A stretch of DNA of 64,000 nt, taken from positions 1,353,001 through 1,417,000 of the forward strand of contig NZ_CP030038.1 of NCBI RefSeq assembly GCF_015291725.1, read 5' to 3'. Shown here one piece after another: positions 1 through 8,698 of the stretch (position 1 is the stretch's first letter; every line of letters begins with the position of its first letter). Below the pieces are notes generated by a model. That model made no database searches. It worked only from the letters and a program-made list of their open reading frames with translations, and was not told where the DNA came from. The DNA comes from Bradyrhizobium sp. CCBAU 51765. GTDB lineage: Bacteria; Pseudomonadota; Alphaproteobacteria; Rhizobiales; Xanthobacteraceae. Position numbers and translations under genes: made by a program.

Positions 1-466
1 TGGAACGGCCGACCGTGTCGATCCAGAACGAGCGCCCGATCTGGCGGCCGAGCTGCACCGACAGCGTCTGGTCGAGCAGCGAGAAGAACGGCTTTGGCCC
101 CGGCGGCGGCATGTCGCCGGCGGGCAGGAAGTCGACGACGAGGCCGAGGCGCTGCTGGGCGATGCGGCGGATCTGGTCGCGGTCCTTGTCCTGCGGATAG
201 CCCTTGTAGACGTCGATCAGCGCGGCGATGTCCTGCACCACCGCAGCCGACAATCTGCGCGTCACAGTGTTCCAGTGCCGCTCCATGAACACGAAGGCGA
301 CGACCGATTGGAGCACCACCATCGGCACGATCATGATGAGGAGCGCGCGGGCGTAGAGGCCGGTCGGCATCCAGCCCTTGAACGCGTTGCCCATCCAGCC
401 ATTGGCGGCGGAGACGCGGCCGGCGGCGCTTCGCAGCAGCGTCAGGCCGGTATCGATCGTGCTCAT
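1..466 (-). CDS. Sensor histidine kinase, N-terminal part (truncated by window edge)
   Basis: The reading frame opens at an ATG ending at 466 and runs off the left edge, so only about 155 N-terminal residues are visible. After a short cytoplasmic leader there is one hydrophobic segment (ARALLIMIVPMVVLQSVVAF, about residues 41–60), followed by a probable periplasmic region typical of EnvZ-type sensors. The HisKA and ATPase domains are outside the window. It starts 24 bases after the stop of the response regulator gene on the same strand, so the two are almost certainly a two-component pair. That it is a kinase is inferred from this context and the EnvZ-like N-terminus. The signal sensed is unknown. 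Confidence 0.7.
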   Translation of the reverse strand, partial: MSTIDTGLTLLRSAAGRVSAANGWMGNAFKGWMPTGLYARALLIMIVPMVVLQSVVAFVFMERHWNTVTRRLSAAVVQDIAALIDVYKGYPQDKDRDQIRRIAQQRLGLVVDFLPAGDMPPPGPKPFFSLLDQTLSVQLGRQIGRSFWIDTVGRS

Positions 467-490
467 CGGTCGCGCTTCACTGCTCTGGTC

Positions 491-1222
491 TCAAGGCGAG
501 GCCACCAGCCGGTAGCCGATGCCACGGACCGCCTGCAGAAATAGCGGATTGGCGGGGTCGGTCTCGATCTTGCGCCTGAGACGGTTGATCTGTACGTCGA
601 CGGCGCGCTCGTTGACGCTGCCGTTGCCGGTCAGCGCGCTGCGCGGCACGGTCTCTCCCGGTGTTTCCGAGAGAATCCGCAGCATCTCGCGCTCGCGGTC
701 GGTGAGATGGATGACCTCCTCGCCCTGGCGCAATTCGCCGCGCTCGAGATGGTAGACGTAGGGACCGAAGGCAATTTTCTCTGCGATCGCGACCTGTGGC
801 GGCGGGGCGGCGCGCTTGAGGATGTTGTTGATGCGCAGCGCCAGCTCGCGCGGCTCGAACGGCTTTGCCACGTAATCGTCGGCGCCGATCTGCAAGCCCT
901 CGATGCGGGATTCCGGTTCGTGGCGCGCCGTCAGCATCACGATCGGCACCGAGGAGGAGGTCCGGATGAAGCGGGCGAGATCGAAGCCGGTTTCGCCCGG
1001 CATCATGACGTCGAGGATCAGGAGGTCGAAATGCAGGCCCAGCAGTTTCGAGCGTGCATCGCCGGCGCTCGCTGCGGTGGTGACGCGGTAGCCTTCACTG
1101 GCGAGAAAGCGCGAGAGCAGATCGCGGATGCGGCGGTCGTCGTCGACCAGGAGCAGATGCGGGGCATCGTCGGCGGGTTGCACCGGCGGGCGGGCGAGCG
1201 TGGCAGCGAGCGGCACGGTCAC
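491..1222 (-). CDS. OmpR/PhoB-family response regulator (PetR-like)
   Basis: 243 residues with a receiver domain (about 22–135) and a winged-helix DNA-binding domain (about 150–240). Receiver landmarks are all present: acidic pocket D27–D29, phospho-acceptor D71 in LILDVMMPG, T98 and K120. The C-terminus carries the usual recognition region (VDVQINRLRRKIE) and ends VRGIGYRL. Its start overlaps the end of the MarR gene by 4 bases (ATGA), and the kinase gene follows. A MarR gene overlapping an OmpR-type regulator is the petP–petR arrangement described in Rhodobacter, where the pair affects cytochrome bc1 expression. Calling this PetR is inference from order and family; no bc1 genes are visible here. 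Confidence 0.9.
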   Translation of the reverse strand: MTVPLAATLARPPVQPADDAPHLLLVDDDRRIRDLLSRFLASEGYRVTTAASAGDARSKLLGLHFDLLILDVMMPGETGFDLARFIRTSSSVPIVMLTARHEPESRIEGLQIGADDYVAKPFEPRELALRINNILKRAAPPPQVAIAEKIAFGPYVYHLERGELRQGEEVIHLTDREREMLRILSETPGETVPRSALTGNGSVNERAVDVQINRLRRKIETDPANPLFLQAVRGIGYRLVASP

Positions 1223-1761
1223 TCCTTGGCGTCGTGGTTGACGGAAGCGAAGATCGTCTCGAGCACCTTGTCCGGGTCGTCGCGGTCGATCATCGCGCGC
1301 AGGAAGCGCTTCACGGTCTCGGCGTCCTGCGGAGCCATCTCCGCGAGCGCCCTGTTGATCCGCGTGGTCTGGAGGCCGGCGAGCTTCTGCACCAGCGCCT
1401 CGCCCTTCGGCGTCGCGTAGAGCAGGCGCTGGCGGCGATCATTGTCGCCGGTCTTCTGCACGATGTAGCCCTCGTCCAGCAGCTGCTTGAGCACGCGGCC
1501 GAGCGACTGCTTGGTGATGCGCAGGACGTCGAGAAGGTCGGCGACCTTGAGGCCGGGATAGCGATAGACGAAATGCAGGACGCGGTGGTGGGCCCGGCCG
1601 AAGCCGAATGCCTCCAGCTCCTGGTCGGGATCGCCGACGAAGTCGCGGTAGGCGAAGAACAGCAGCTCGATGATATCCCAGCGCAAATTGCCTCCAGCGT
1701 CTGCGGCCGGCCTGGGCTCGGCGGCGTCGTGAGAGGAAGTCGCGAAATTTATGTCAGGCAT
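1219..1761 (-). CDS. MarR-family transcriptional regulator (PetP-like)
   Basis: A winged-helix MarR regulator of about 180 residues. The helix-turn-helix region reads VADLLDVLRITKQSLGRVLK and is followed by the wing (YIVQKTGDNDRRQRLLYATP), the typical DxR wing motif. I prefer the ATG ending at 1761 (MPDINFATSS). An upstream in-frame start at 1806 would add 15 residues that look like leader sequence. The 3' end overlaps the response regulator by 4 bases, indicating translational coupling. The gene faces away from ilvE across about 340 bases, which must hold both promoters. MarR proteins bind palindromes as dimers and often regulate their own operon; no operator was identified. Confidence 0.88.
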   Translation of the reverse strand: MPDINFATSSHDAAEPRPAADAGGNLRWDIIELLFFAYRDFVGDPDQELEAFGFGRAHHRVLHFVYRYPGLKVADLLDVLRITKQSLGRVLKQLLDEGYIVQKTGDNDRRQRLLYATPKGEALVQKLAGLQTTRINRALAEMAPQDAETVKRFLRAMIDRDDPDKVLETIFASVNHDAKE

Positions 1762-2099
1762 ATTGACGTATCTTGGGTTCAATGTTACAAAACGATCGAC
1801 CCGCACGAAATTTTAGATCGCTTCGCGTCGGGTAGCATCGGAGCAAGGCGCCGGAGAGAGCCGGACAGGCGACGACGGCCGGATCAGATCTACCGTGCGA
1901 TTGTCGAGCGGCATTTCGGCAAAACATACTGGACTTCCGCCTTCCGCAAAAGCATGTCCTCGGCGACATGCTGTCCACGGAAACCGGCCGTAAAAAGGCT
2001 GGCGGTGGTCCGGCAGAAACCAATCGAAGCCAGCCGGGCCCCGAAAGCGGGCAGGCGGGCGCCAGAACAGCGCCGCCACCGGCAGCGGGAGGCAAGGAC

Positions 2100-3182
2100 A
2101 TGAGCATGAAATTCGACATCCAGCCCGCATCCAATCCAACCCCCGAGAAGGACCGCGTCGCCAAGCTGGTGGACCCCGGCTTCGGACGGGTCTTCACCGA
2201 TCACATGGCGATCGTCCGCTACAGCCAGGCCAAGGGCGGCTGGTACGACGCGCGGATCGAGGCGCGCGCCAACTTCCAGCTCGATCCGGCTGGCGCGGTC
2301 CTGCACTACGCCCAGGAAATCTTCGAGGGGCTCAAGGCCTACAAGCGCGACGACGGCGGGGCGAACCTGTTCCGCCCCGACGCCAATGCGCGGCGCTTCA
2401 GGGACTCGGCCGACCGCATGGCGATGGCCCAGCTGCCGGAAGACGTCTTCATCGAGGCGGTCGAGCAGGTCGTGCGGATCGACCGGGCCTGGATTCCGGG
2501 CGGCGAGGGCAGCCTTTACCTGCGCCCCTTCATGATCGCGAGCGAGAACTTCCTCGGCGTCAAGCCGTCGTCCGATTACATTTTTGCTGTCATCGCTTCG
2601 CCGGTCGGTTCCTACTTCAAGGGCGGGCCTGCGCCGGTCTCGATCTGGGTGTCCGAGAATTACACCCGCGCCGCTGTCGGCGGCACCGGCGCCGTCAAAT
2701 GCGGCGGCAACTACGCCGCGAGCCTGCGCGCCCAGGCCGAAGCGATCCAGCACGGCTGCGATCAGGTCGTCTTCCTGGATGCGGTCGAGCGCCGCTACAT
2801 CGAGGAGCTCGGCGGCATGAACGTGTTCTTCGTGTTCGACGACGGCTCGCTCTCGACGCCGCCGCTCGGCACCATCCTGCCCGGCATCACCCGCGACTCC
2901 ATCATCACGCTCGCCCGGGACGCGGGCAAGACGGTGCGCGAAGAACCGTATTCGCTCGACCAGTGGCGCAAGGATGCAGCCAGCGGCAGGCTCAAGGAAG
3001 CCTTCGCCTGCGGCACCGCCGCGGTGATCTCCCCGATCGGCAAGGTGCGCTCGGTGAGCGGCGACTTCGAGATCTCTGGCGGCGGCGCCGGCCCTGTCGC
3101 CATGGGCCTGCGCAAGCAGCTCGTCGACATCCAGTACGGCCGCAACAACGATCCGCACAACTGGATCCGGAAGGTGTTTTGA
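2100..3182 (+). CDS. ilvE: Branched-chain amino acid aminotransferase (class IV PLP enzyme)
   Basis: 360 residues, the length of the longer BCAT subtype. The enzyme transfers the amino group between leucine, isoleucine or valine and 2-oxoglutarate in the cytosol. The Schiff-base lysine is K200 in GTGAVKCGGNYAASL. Other class IV signatures are EIFEGLKAY near the N-terminus, YLRPFM, and EELGGMNVFFVF before the phosphate-binding region. The start at 2100 is chosen because a GGAGG lies 7 bases upstream; an in-frame ATG at 1968 lacks a good site and adds low-complexity sequence. It is divergent from the MarR/two-component operon. A palindromic repeat follows directly downstream. Confidence 0.95.
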   Translation: MSMKFDIQPASNPTPEKDRVAKLVDPGFGRVFTDHMAIVRYSQAKGGWYDARIEARANFQLDPAGAVLHYAQEIFEGLKAYKRDDGGANLFRPDANARRFRDSADRMAMAQLPEDVFIEAVEQVVRIDRAWIPGGEGSLYLRPFMIASENFLGVKPSSDYIFAVIASPVGSYFKGGPAPVSIWVSENYTRAAVGGTGAVKCGGNYAASLRAQAEAIQHGCDQVVFLDAVERRYIEELGGMNVFFVFDDGSLSTPPLGTILPGITRDSIITLARDAGKTVREEPYSLDQWRKDAASGRLKEAFACGTAAVISPIGKVRSVSGDFEISGGGAGPVAMGLRKQLVDIQYGRNNDPHNWIRKVF

Positions 3183-3189
3183 GGTCTTC

Positions 3190-3388
3190 ACCCTCCCCTG
3201 GAGGGCAGGGCAATCGCATTTGAATATTGCAGCGGTCGTCATGCCCGGGCTTGTCCCGGGCATCCACGTTCTTGTGCTGCATGGAAAGGCGTGGATGGCC
3301 GGGACAAGCCCGGCCATGACGCTGTGGAAACAGTCGGTACCCATAGCCACATCTCATATGCGATAGCCCTGCCCCTCCAGGGGAGGGT
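3190..3388. repeat. Composite palindromic element: family A arms around a family D core
   Basis: Outer inverted arms ACCCTCCCCTGGAGGG and CCCTCCAGGGGAGGGT, extended by AATCGCAT / ATATGCGAT, enclose a second inverted repeat at 3240–3321 (TCATGCCCGGGCTTGTCCCG against GGGACAAGCCCGGCCATGA). The outer arms recur at 14572, 56789 and 63373 around other cores, which suggests nesting of one element in another. It fills the spacer between ilvE and the DUF2314 gene and could act as a strong 3' hairpin. Confidence 0.85.
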
Positions 3389-3439
3389 AAGAAGCGCAAC
3401 GTTTGTGGCTTATTGCGCACCGAACGCGCTGCTGCCGGC

Positions 3440-4009
3440 ATGCGACAAAGCCAGGACACAACAAGCATCCTGGACATTCCGATCGTGGCTGCAAAACTCT
3501 CCCAACCCGTGAAATGGGTCGTTCTCGCCGCAATCACCGGCCTTTCCGTCTTTGGCATCCTCACCATCGGCCCGACGCACGAGGTTGTTGCGCAAGACCG
3601 CTCGCCGATCGTCGACGTGCGCACCAGCGATCCCGAGATGAACGCGGCGATCGCGCGGGCCCGCGGCACGCTCCCGACCTTCTGGGCCTCCTACGAATCG
3701 CCGAAGGCGGCGGAGACCGGGCATGCCCTGAAGGTGCGTTTCTCGACCCGCAAGGGCGGCGAGCACATCTGGATCGGCGAGGTGAAGAAGCTGCCGGATG
3801 GCACTTATTCCGGCCTCTTCGCAAACGAGCCACGCGACTTGCCGGGCAAGCACGCCGGCGACAAGGTCACGTTCAGCGACGCCGACATCTCGGACTGGAT
3901 GTTCATGCGCAACGGCAAGATCGTCGGCGGCGAAACCATCAAGCCGACGCTGAAATCGCTGCCGAAGGCGGATGCCGACGCCATCAGGGCCCGGATGGAG
4001 CAGCCGTAA
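3440..4009 (+). CDS. DUF2314-domain membrane-anchored protein
   Basis: About 189 residues. An N-terminal hydrophobic segment (WVVLAAITGLSVFGILTIG) suggests a membrane anchor or uncleaved signal. The rest fits the DUF2314 / YegJ family: a helix with IARARGTLPTFWASYESP, a beta-rich stretch (VRFSTRKGGEHIWIGEVKKL) and the ending FSDADISDWMFMRNGKIVGG. Members are annotated only by domain, and the function is unknown. The ATG at 3440 is used; an in-frame start at 3413 adds nine residues reaching into the flank of the repeat. It lies 49 bases upstream of hisS on the same strand and could be cotranscribed with it. Confidence 0.75.
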   Translation: MRQSQDTTSILDIPIVAAKLSQPVKWVVLAAITGLSVFGILTIGPTHEVVAQDRSPIVDVRTSDPEMNAAIARARGTLPTFWASYESPKAAETGHALKVRFSTRKGGEHIWIGEVKKLPDGTYSGLFANEPRDLPGKHAGDKVTFSDADISDWMFMRNGKIVGGETIKPTLKSLPKADADAIRARMEQP

Positions 4010-4058
4010 CGGCAAGCCAGCGGTTGCCGCCTCGCGCCCCGGCTGGTAAACGCCGCGC

Positions 4059-5579
4059 ATGGCCGAGAAACCCAAGAAACCGCAGAAGCTGAAGGCGCGC
4101 CTGCCGCGCGGGCTCGAGGATCGCGATCCCGCCGCGATCCGGGCGACGCGCGAGATGGTCGAGAAGATACGCGCCGTCTACGAGCTCTACGGCTTCGAGC
4201 CGGTGGAGACGCCGGCGATGGAATACACCGACGCGCTCGGCAAGTTCCTGCCCGACCAGGATCGTCCGAACGAGGGCGTGTTCTCGTTCCAGGACGATGA
4301 CGAGCAGTGGATCAGCCTGCGCTACGACCTGACCGCGCCGCTCGCGCGCTACGTGGGCGAGCGCTACGGTACCGACGGTCTGGTCTTGCCGTACCGCAGC
4401 TACCGCGTCGGCTATGTCTTCCGCAACGAGAAGCCCGGCCCCGGCCGCTTCCGCCAGTTCATGCAATTCGACGCCGACACGGTGGGCTCGGCGACGCCGG
4501 CGGCGGACGCCGAGATCTGCATGATGGCGGCCGACACGATGGAGGCGCTCGGCATTGCGCGCGGCCAGTACGTCGTGAAGGTCAACAATCGCAAAGTGCT
4601 CGACGGAGTTCTGGAAGCCATCGGGCTCGCCGGTGACGAGAACGCAGGCCGCAGGCTGACCGTGCTGCGTGCGATCGACAAGCTCGACAAGTTCTCTGTC
4701 GACGAAGTGCGCAAGCTGCTGGGTCCCGGACGATGGGACGGCGGTGAAGAAGGCAAGGGCGACTTCACCAAAGGCGCCAACCTGAGCGCGGCGGAAGCTG
4801 ACGTTGTTCTCGCCATCACCAAGCCGCGCGACGATTGGAAAGAGGCCATTGCTGCGGCGGAAACTTACCTTGCCAGGAGCCCAGTCGGTCAGGCCGGCGT
4901 GAGCGAGCTTGAAGAGATTGCCGGGCTGGTGACGGCGTCGGGTTATGGCGCGGATCGCATCAAGATCGATCCCTCCGTCGTGCGCGGCCTCGAATATTAC
5001 ACCGGACCGGTCTACGAGGTCGAACTCCTGCTCGACACCAAGGACGAGAAGGGCCGCCCGGTGCGGTTCGGCTCGGTCGGTGGCGGCGGGCGCTACGACG
5101 GCCTCGTCTCGCGCTTCCGCGGCGAGCCGGTGCCGGCGACCGGTTTCTCGATCGGCGTGTCGCGGCTCCAGGCCGCGTTGACGCTGCTCGGCAAGCTCGA
5201 CACGCGGCCGGAATTCGGCCCCGTCGTCGTCACCGTGTTCGACCGCGACCGTGTCGCCGACTACCAGAAGATGGTGGCATCCTTGCGCACCGCCGGCATC
5301 CGTGCCGAGCTCTATCTCGGCAATCCCAAGAACATGGGCAACCAGCTCAAATATGCCGACCGCCGCAACTCGCCTTGCGTCATCATCCAGGGCTCGGATG
5401 AAAAGGCGCGCGGCGAGGTGCAGGTCAAGGACCTGATCGAAGGCGCGAAGGCCGCCGCCGCGATCGCCTCCAACCAGGAATGGCGCGAGACCCGGCCGGC
5501 GCAGTTCTCGTGCAGCGAAGCCGACCTGGTTTCAAAGGTGCGTGAGGTCCTCGCGCGCCATGACGTAAAGTGGGGATAG
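4059..5579 (+). CDS. hisS: Histidyl-tRNA synthetase (class II)
   Basis: 506 residues; charges tRNA-His with histidine in the cytosol. Class II motif 2 is visible as [20 protein letters not shown]. The histidine-specific motif appears as [15 protein letters not shown], and the motif 3 region as [15 protein letters not shown]. An anticodon-binding domain occupies about the last 100 residues, starting near VVVTVFDRD. At about 500 residues it belongs to the longer alphaproteobacterial HisRS form, with an inserted region around residues 190–290. No hisZ/hisG partner follows, so it stands apart from histidine biosynthesis genes. Confidence 0.96.
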   Translation: MAEKPKKPQKLKARLPRGLEDRDPAAIRATREMVEKIRAVYELYGFEPVETPAMEYTDALGKFLPDQDRPNEGVFSFQDDDEQWISLRYDLTAPLARYVGERYGTDGLVLPYRSYRVGYVFRNEKPGPGRFRQFMQFDADTVGSATPAADAEICMMAADTMEALGIARGQYVVKVNNRKVLDGVLEAIGLAGDENAGRRLTVLRAIDKLDKFSVDEVRKLLGPGRWDGGEEGKGDFTKGANLSAAEADVVLAITKPRDDWKEAIAAAETYLARSPVGQAGVSELEEIAGLVTASGYGADRIKIDPSVVRGLEYYTGPVYEVELLLDTKDEKGRPVRFGSVGGGGRYDGLVSRFRGEPVPATGFSIGVSRLQAALTLLGKLDTRPEFGPVVVTVFDRDRVADYQKMVASLRTAGIRAELYLGNPKNMGNQLKYADRRNSPCVIIQGSDEKARGEVQVKDLIEGAKAAAAIASNQEWRETRPAQFSCSEADLVSKVREVLARHDVKWG

Positions 5580-5584
5580 CCATT

Positions 5585-5640
5585 CCGGCGGGCGTCATGC
5601 CCGGGCTTGTCCCGGGCATCCGCGTCCTGTTTGATGCGCA
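5585..5640. repeat. Family D palindrome, short copy
   Basis: CATGCCCGGGCTTGTCCCGGGCATCC with a short inverted core directly after hisS, similar to the inner core at 3240–3321 but without the second long arm. It could fold into a stable hairpin at the 3' end of the hisS transcript. Confidence 0.6.
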
Positions 5641-5696
5641 CCTTCATGAAGGACTGGGGCGTGCCCGGTCATTGCGACAGCAGCAGGGAGACAACG

Positions 5697-5900
5697 ATGC
5701 CTGAGATCACCATCAGCATGGCCGAAGGCCGAACCGACGAGCAGAAGGCCGGCATGATGCGCGACATCACCCAGGCACTGGTGAAGAATCTCGGCGTCGA
5801 TGCCGACGCCGTCGTCATCCAGATCAACGAAGCCCCGCTCCGCCACAAGATGAAGGGCGGCAAGACCTTCGTGGAGCGCGCGGCGGCGGCGAAAAAATAG
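5697..5900 (+). CDS. 4-oxalocrotonate tautomerase family enzyme
   Basis: 67 residues, the usual size of a 4-OT subunit. The protein starts Met-Pro; after Met removal the N-terminal proline is the catalytic base of this superfamily. The following strand EITISMAEGRTDEQKAGMM and the RHKMKGGKTFVE ending fit the family. The start at 5697 is fixed by the need for Pro-1 and by a GGGAG six bases upstream; a longer frame from 5607 would bury that proline. The substrate is not evident. No aromatic-degradation genes are nearby, so it may be a promiscuous tautomerase. Confidence 0.85.
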   Translation: MPEITISMAEGRTDEQKAGMMRDITQALVKNLGVDADAVVIQINEAPLRHKMKGGKTFVERAAAAKK

Positions 5901-5924
5901 TTTCGGCTGGAGCAGTAAACACGA

Positions 5925-6070
5925 CTGTCGTCCCCGCGAAGGCGGGGACCCATAACCACAGGGAGTGGTTATCGAGCGAACTGGTAACTCCGAGTCCTCG
6001 TCAAACTACTCCCTGTGGCTATAGGTCCCGGATCGGCGCTCCGCTTCGCTGCGCTTGTCCGGGACGACAG
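5925..6070. repeat. Palindromic repeat, family C
   Basis: Long inverted repeat with outer arms CTGTCGTCCCCGCGAAGGCG and GTCCGGGACGACAG, plus inner arms ACCACAGGGAGT and ACTCCCTGTGGCTA. It fills the space between the tautomerase and thioesterase genes. A related copy lies at 7343–7468. Confidence 0.75.
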
Positions 6071-6086
6071 CGGAGTTTGAGGCACT

Positions 6087-6479
6087 ATGGATGCACGCGA
6101 CTTCATCACAACAGGCATGAGTGCCGAGCGCACGCTGGTGGTCCCGGCGGAGCGCACGGTCGGGCATTTCGTGCCCGGCATGCCGTTTGTTTATGCGACC
6201 CCGATGATGATCCTGGAGATGGAGATGACTGCGGGCGATGCGATCCGCTCGGCGCTCCAGCCGGGCTGGGTCACGGTAGGCACCGAGGTCGACATCCGGC
6301 ATCTGGCCGCGGCGCTGGTCGGCGCGACGGTACGGACCACGGCGAAGGTGGTTGCGGTCGAGCGCCGCGTCATCCGCTTCGAGGTCGAGGCTTTCGAGGG
6401 CACGCGCAAGCTCGGCGAGGGCCGCCATGCCCGCGGTCTCGTCAATGTCGAGATGTTCAACAAGCGGCTGGGGGCGTAA
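6087..6479 (+). CDS. Hotdog thioesterase, fluoroacetyl-CoA thioesterase (FlK)-like
   Basis: 130 residues, a single hotdog domain. The FlK catalytic residues align by spacing: T38 in FVYATP, E46 in LEMEMTAG and H72 in TEVDIRHLAA. These match T42, E50 and H76 of FlK with identical intervals (8 and 34 residues). Family members hydrolyse acyl-CoA thioesters; whether this one uses fluoroacetyl-CoA is not implied, since many homologues lack that specificity. It runs convergently with proC, separated by 13 bases. Confidence 0.8.
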   Translation: MDARDFITTGMSAERTLVVPAERTVGHFVPGMPFVYATPMMILEMEMTAGDAIRSALQPGWVTVGTEVDIRHLAAALVGATVRTTAKVVAVERRVIRFEVEAFEGTRKLGEGRHARGLVNVEMFNKRLGA

Positions 6480-6492
6480 CGCGCGCCACCTG

Positions 6493-7329
6493 TTACTTCG
6501 CCAATTCCTTGGATCGCTGCGTCGCCGCCGCGACCGCGCGGATCATGAGATCGCGCAGGCCGGGCTCACCCATGAGCACGCCGAGGGCCGCGGCGGTGGT
6601 GCCGCCGGGCGAGGTGACGTTCTGGCGCAGCGTGGCCGAGGGAAGCTCCGACTGGTGCAGCAGCTCGCCGGAGCCGGCGACGGTCTCGCGGGCGAGCTTC
6701 GTCGCCAGCGCTTCGGGCAGGCCCGCTTCCACACCGGCGCGGGCGAGCTCCTCGGCGAGCAGGAACACATAGGCCGGCCCCGAGCCGGACACGGCGGTGA
6801 CCGCGTCCATCAGGCCTTCGTCCTCGACCCATTCCACCGCGCCGGTGGCGCGCAGCAGCGCATCGGCCACGGCACGCTGGGCGGCGCTGACGCTGTTCGC
6901 TGCAACGGCGACGGTGATGCCGCGGCCGATCGCGGCTGGCGTGTTCGGCATCGCGCGCACCACGGTGCCGCCGCAGACTTCGGCAAGCGAGGCGATCGTG
7001 GTGCCCGCCATGATCGAGACCACCAAGGTCTGGTTCGAGACGAACGGTTTCAGCTTGGCGCCGGCCTCGCGGAACATCTGCGGCTTCACCGCGACGACCA
7101 GCGTCTCGACGGGGCCGGCGGTCTTCGCATCGGGATTGAGCACGACGCCCTTGGCGGCGAGTGCGGAGATCTCGGGCGAGACGTGCGGCTCGATCACCGC
7201 GACGCGGCGCGGATCGAGCCCGCCTGAAAGCCACCCGGTCAGCATCGCGCCGCCCATCTTGCCGGCGCCGGCGAGCAGGATGGTGCCGGTGATGTTTTGG
7301 AGGGGATTGCTGTTTGCCACTTTGATCAC
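6493..7329 (-). CDS. proC: Pyrroline-5-carboxylate reductase
   Basis: About 278 residues; NAD(P)H-dependent last step of proline synthesis. The Rossmann signature is ILLAGAGKMGGAML near the N-terminus, and the C-terminal dimerisation domain carries the family signature (TAVSGSGPAYVFLLAEEL). I place the start at a GTG (7329; a second GTG at 7320 is possible). The longer frame to 7419 would translate the adjacent palindromic repeat. The gene runs convergent to the thioesterase gene. Confidence 0.93.
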   Translation of the reverse strand: MIKVANSNPLQNITGTILLAGAGKMGGAMLTGWLSGGLDPRRVAVIEPHVSPEISALAAKGVVLNPDAKTAGPVETLVVAVKPQMFREAGAKLKPFVSNQTLVVSIMAGTTIASLAEVCGGTVVRAMPNTPAAIGRGITVAVAANSVSAAQRAVADALLRATGAVEWVEDEGLMDAVTAVSGSGPAYVFLLAEELARAGVEAGLPEALATKLARETVAGSGELLHQSELPSATLRQNVTSPGGTTAAALGVLMGEPGLRDLMIRAVAAATQRSKELAK

Positions 7330-7342
7330 CCAAGCAAGAGGT

Positions 7343-7468
7343 GTCGTCCCTGCGAACGCAGGGACCCATAACCACGGGGCGGTTCTAATGGATGGAGGGC
7401 AGAGCAACAAGCACCGCACGCTACGGCGAAATCACGCGGTATGGGTCCCTGCGTTCGCAGGGATGACG
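7343..7468. repeat. Palindromic repeat, family C
   Basis: Near-perfect inverted repeat: TCGTCCCTGCGAACGCAGGG and CCCTGCGTTCGCAGGGATGA with about 80 bases between, separating the proC start from the YbjN-like gene. The arms themselves contain a smaller palindrome (CCCTGCGAACGCAGGG). Confidence 0.8.
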
Positions 7469-7518
7469 ATGAGGTGAGAGCGTGGTCGCCTCACAGCGCC
7501 GGGAAGGTGAGGCGCGCC

Positions 7519-8019
7519 TTACGCCTCGCCCACCGTGTCGAACATTGCTGCGTCCATGGCTTGCGCGGTGGTTTTGCCGGCCCACACCACGAACTGGAAC
7601 GCCGGGAAGTAGCGCTCGCAGGCGTGGATGGCGCCGGCGAGCATGGCTTCGCACTGCGCGGTCGAGGCGATGAGGCCGCCCGGCAGCACCAGGGCCTGGC
7701 GATGCATCACCATGCCGGTGTTGATCCACAGGTCGAAATGGCCGACCCACAGCTGCTCGTTCACCGCTGCGACGAGCCGCTGCACCTCGCTCCGCCGCGG
7801 CAATGGAATCTTCATGTCGAAGGCGCAGGCCAGATGCAGCGCCTCGATCTCGCCCATCCAGGTGAAGGAGAGCTGGTAGTCGGTCCATTGTCCCTTGGAG
7901 ACAATCGTGAGTTCGTCTTCGCCGGAGCGTTCGAACGGCCAGTTGTTGCTGGCAGCGATGTCCTCGACCACCGCGAGCGGATGGCTTCTGGAATCGATGG
8001 TGCCTTCGAGCAGGGACAT
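7519..8019 (-). CDS. YbjN-domain protein
   Basis: 166 residues fitting the YbjN / type III secretion chaperone-like fold family seen in alphaproteobacteria: alternating amphipathic helices and strands (DELTIVSKGQWTDYQLSFTW, EALHLACAFDMKIP, QLWVGHFDLWINTGMVMHRQ). No catalytic motif is visible and it has no signal or membrane segment. The ATG ending at 8019 (MSLLEGTIDS) is preferred; the upstream extension is compositionally unlike the protein. It lies immediately upstream of proC on the same strand with a palindrome between. The function is unknown. Confidence 0.75.
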   Translation of the reverse strand: MSLLEGTIDSRSHPLAVVEDIAASNNWPFERSGEDELTIVSKGQWTDYQLSFTWMGEIEALHLACAFDMKIPLPRRSEVQRLVAAVNEQLWVGHFDLWINTGMVMHRQALVLPGGLIASTAQCEAMLAGAIHACERYFPAFQFVVWAGKTTAQAMDAAMFDTVGEA

Positions 8020-8465
8020 GCCGTCTCGACCTCTTGCCTTCTTGTTGTCTTTAAATACGCACGCGGTTGGGCCCGGCGCGCGCTCCCTAGACGCTAACCG
8101 CGATCCCCGGAGTCGCTCTCGCGATCCCCTCGGATCAGCGCGGGCCTTTCGCGGATCAAGTGATGTGATTTGCGGAATCTGCGCAACGGGGTCCCGAGTC
8201 CGTCCACAAGCCAGGACTCCTTCGTCCACAGCTCATCTCCGCCACAATTATTAACGTGCGGCGGTGCCAATCCCGACCAAGGAGAACAAACCGGAATCGG
8301 ATTCGAGCCGGCGCCGACGGTTCATTCCGCCTGGCGAGATCCCAACCGCCAAGAGGGCCTCAACCCCGGCATGGGACCATGCGATTTGCCCATGCGGAAC
8401 GCGCTTGCCGCGCCGGCCCGCCGGCGGCATATTTCCGGGCAGGCCGTTCATCCCGGACGGCCGAT
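8020..8465. other. Intergenic region upstream of the FMN riboswitch
   Basis: About 450 bases between the divergent YbjN-like gene and the riboswitch. It must contain promoters for both. Two overlapping plus-strand frames exist here but run into the riboswitch and have no recognisable content, so I do not call them genes. No repeat arms were seen. Confidence 0.5.
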
Positions 8466-8616
8466 GTTCTCAGGGCGGGGTGAAAGTCCCCACCGGCGGT
8501 AAGGGCCGAAAGGCCCAAGCCCGCGAGCGCCTTCCGTGAGGGGTATCCCGAAGGGAAGGGTCAGCAGATTCGGTGCAACTCCGAAGCCGACGGTTAAAGT
8601 CCGGATGAAAGAGAAC
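8466..8616 (+). promoter_or_regulatory. FMN riboswitch (RFN element)
   Basis: All conserved blocks are present in order: TTCTCAGGGCGGGGTGAAAG, CCCCACCGGCGGTA, AGCCCGCGAGC, CAGATTCGGTGCAACTCCGA, GCCGACGGTTAAAGTCCGGA and the closing GAAAGAGAA. The 5' TTCTC pairs with the 3' GAGAA to form P1. FMN binding normally represses downstream riboflavin genes. The ribH2 start follows 83 bases later, and no clear terminator with a T-run is seen between them, so control may be at translation. Confidence 0.97.
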
Positions 8617-8698
8617 GGTCGCTGGCAGACGCATCGAGACGATGCGGCTGTTTGTCGTTCCGTGTGCCCTGATTCTGGTCCTTAAACCGAGGAAAGCC

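Noticed and set aside
3183-3412. Possible CRISPR-like array because of repeated blocks near 3240
   Set aside because: The repeats are inverted arms of one palindrome, not spaced direct repeats with unique spacers.
8264-8539. A plus-strand frame of 91 residues before ribH2
   Set aside because: It reads through the FMN riboswitch, whose structure explains the sequence.
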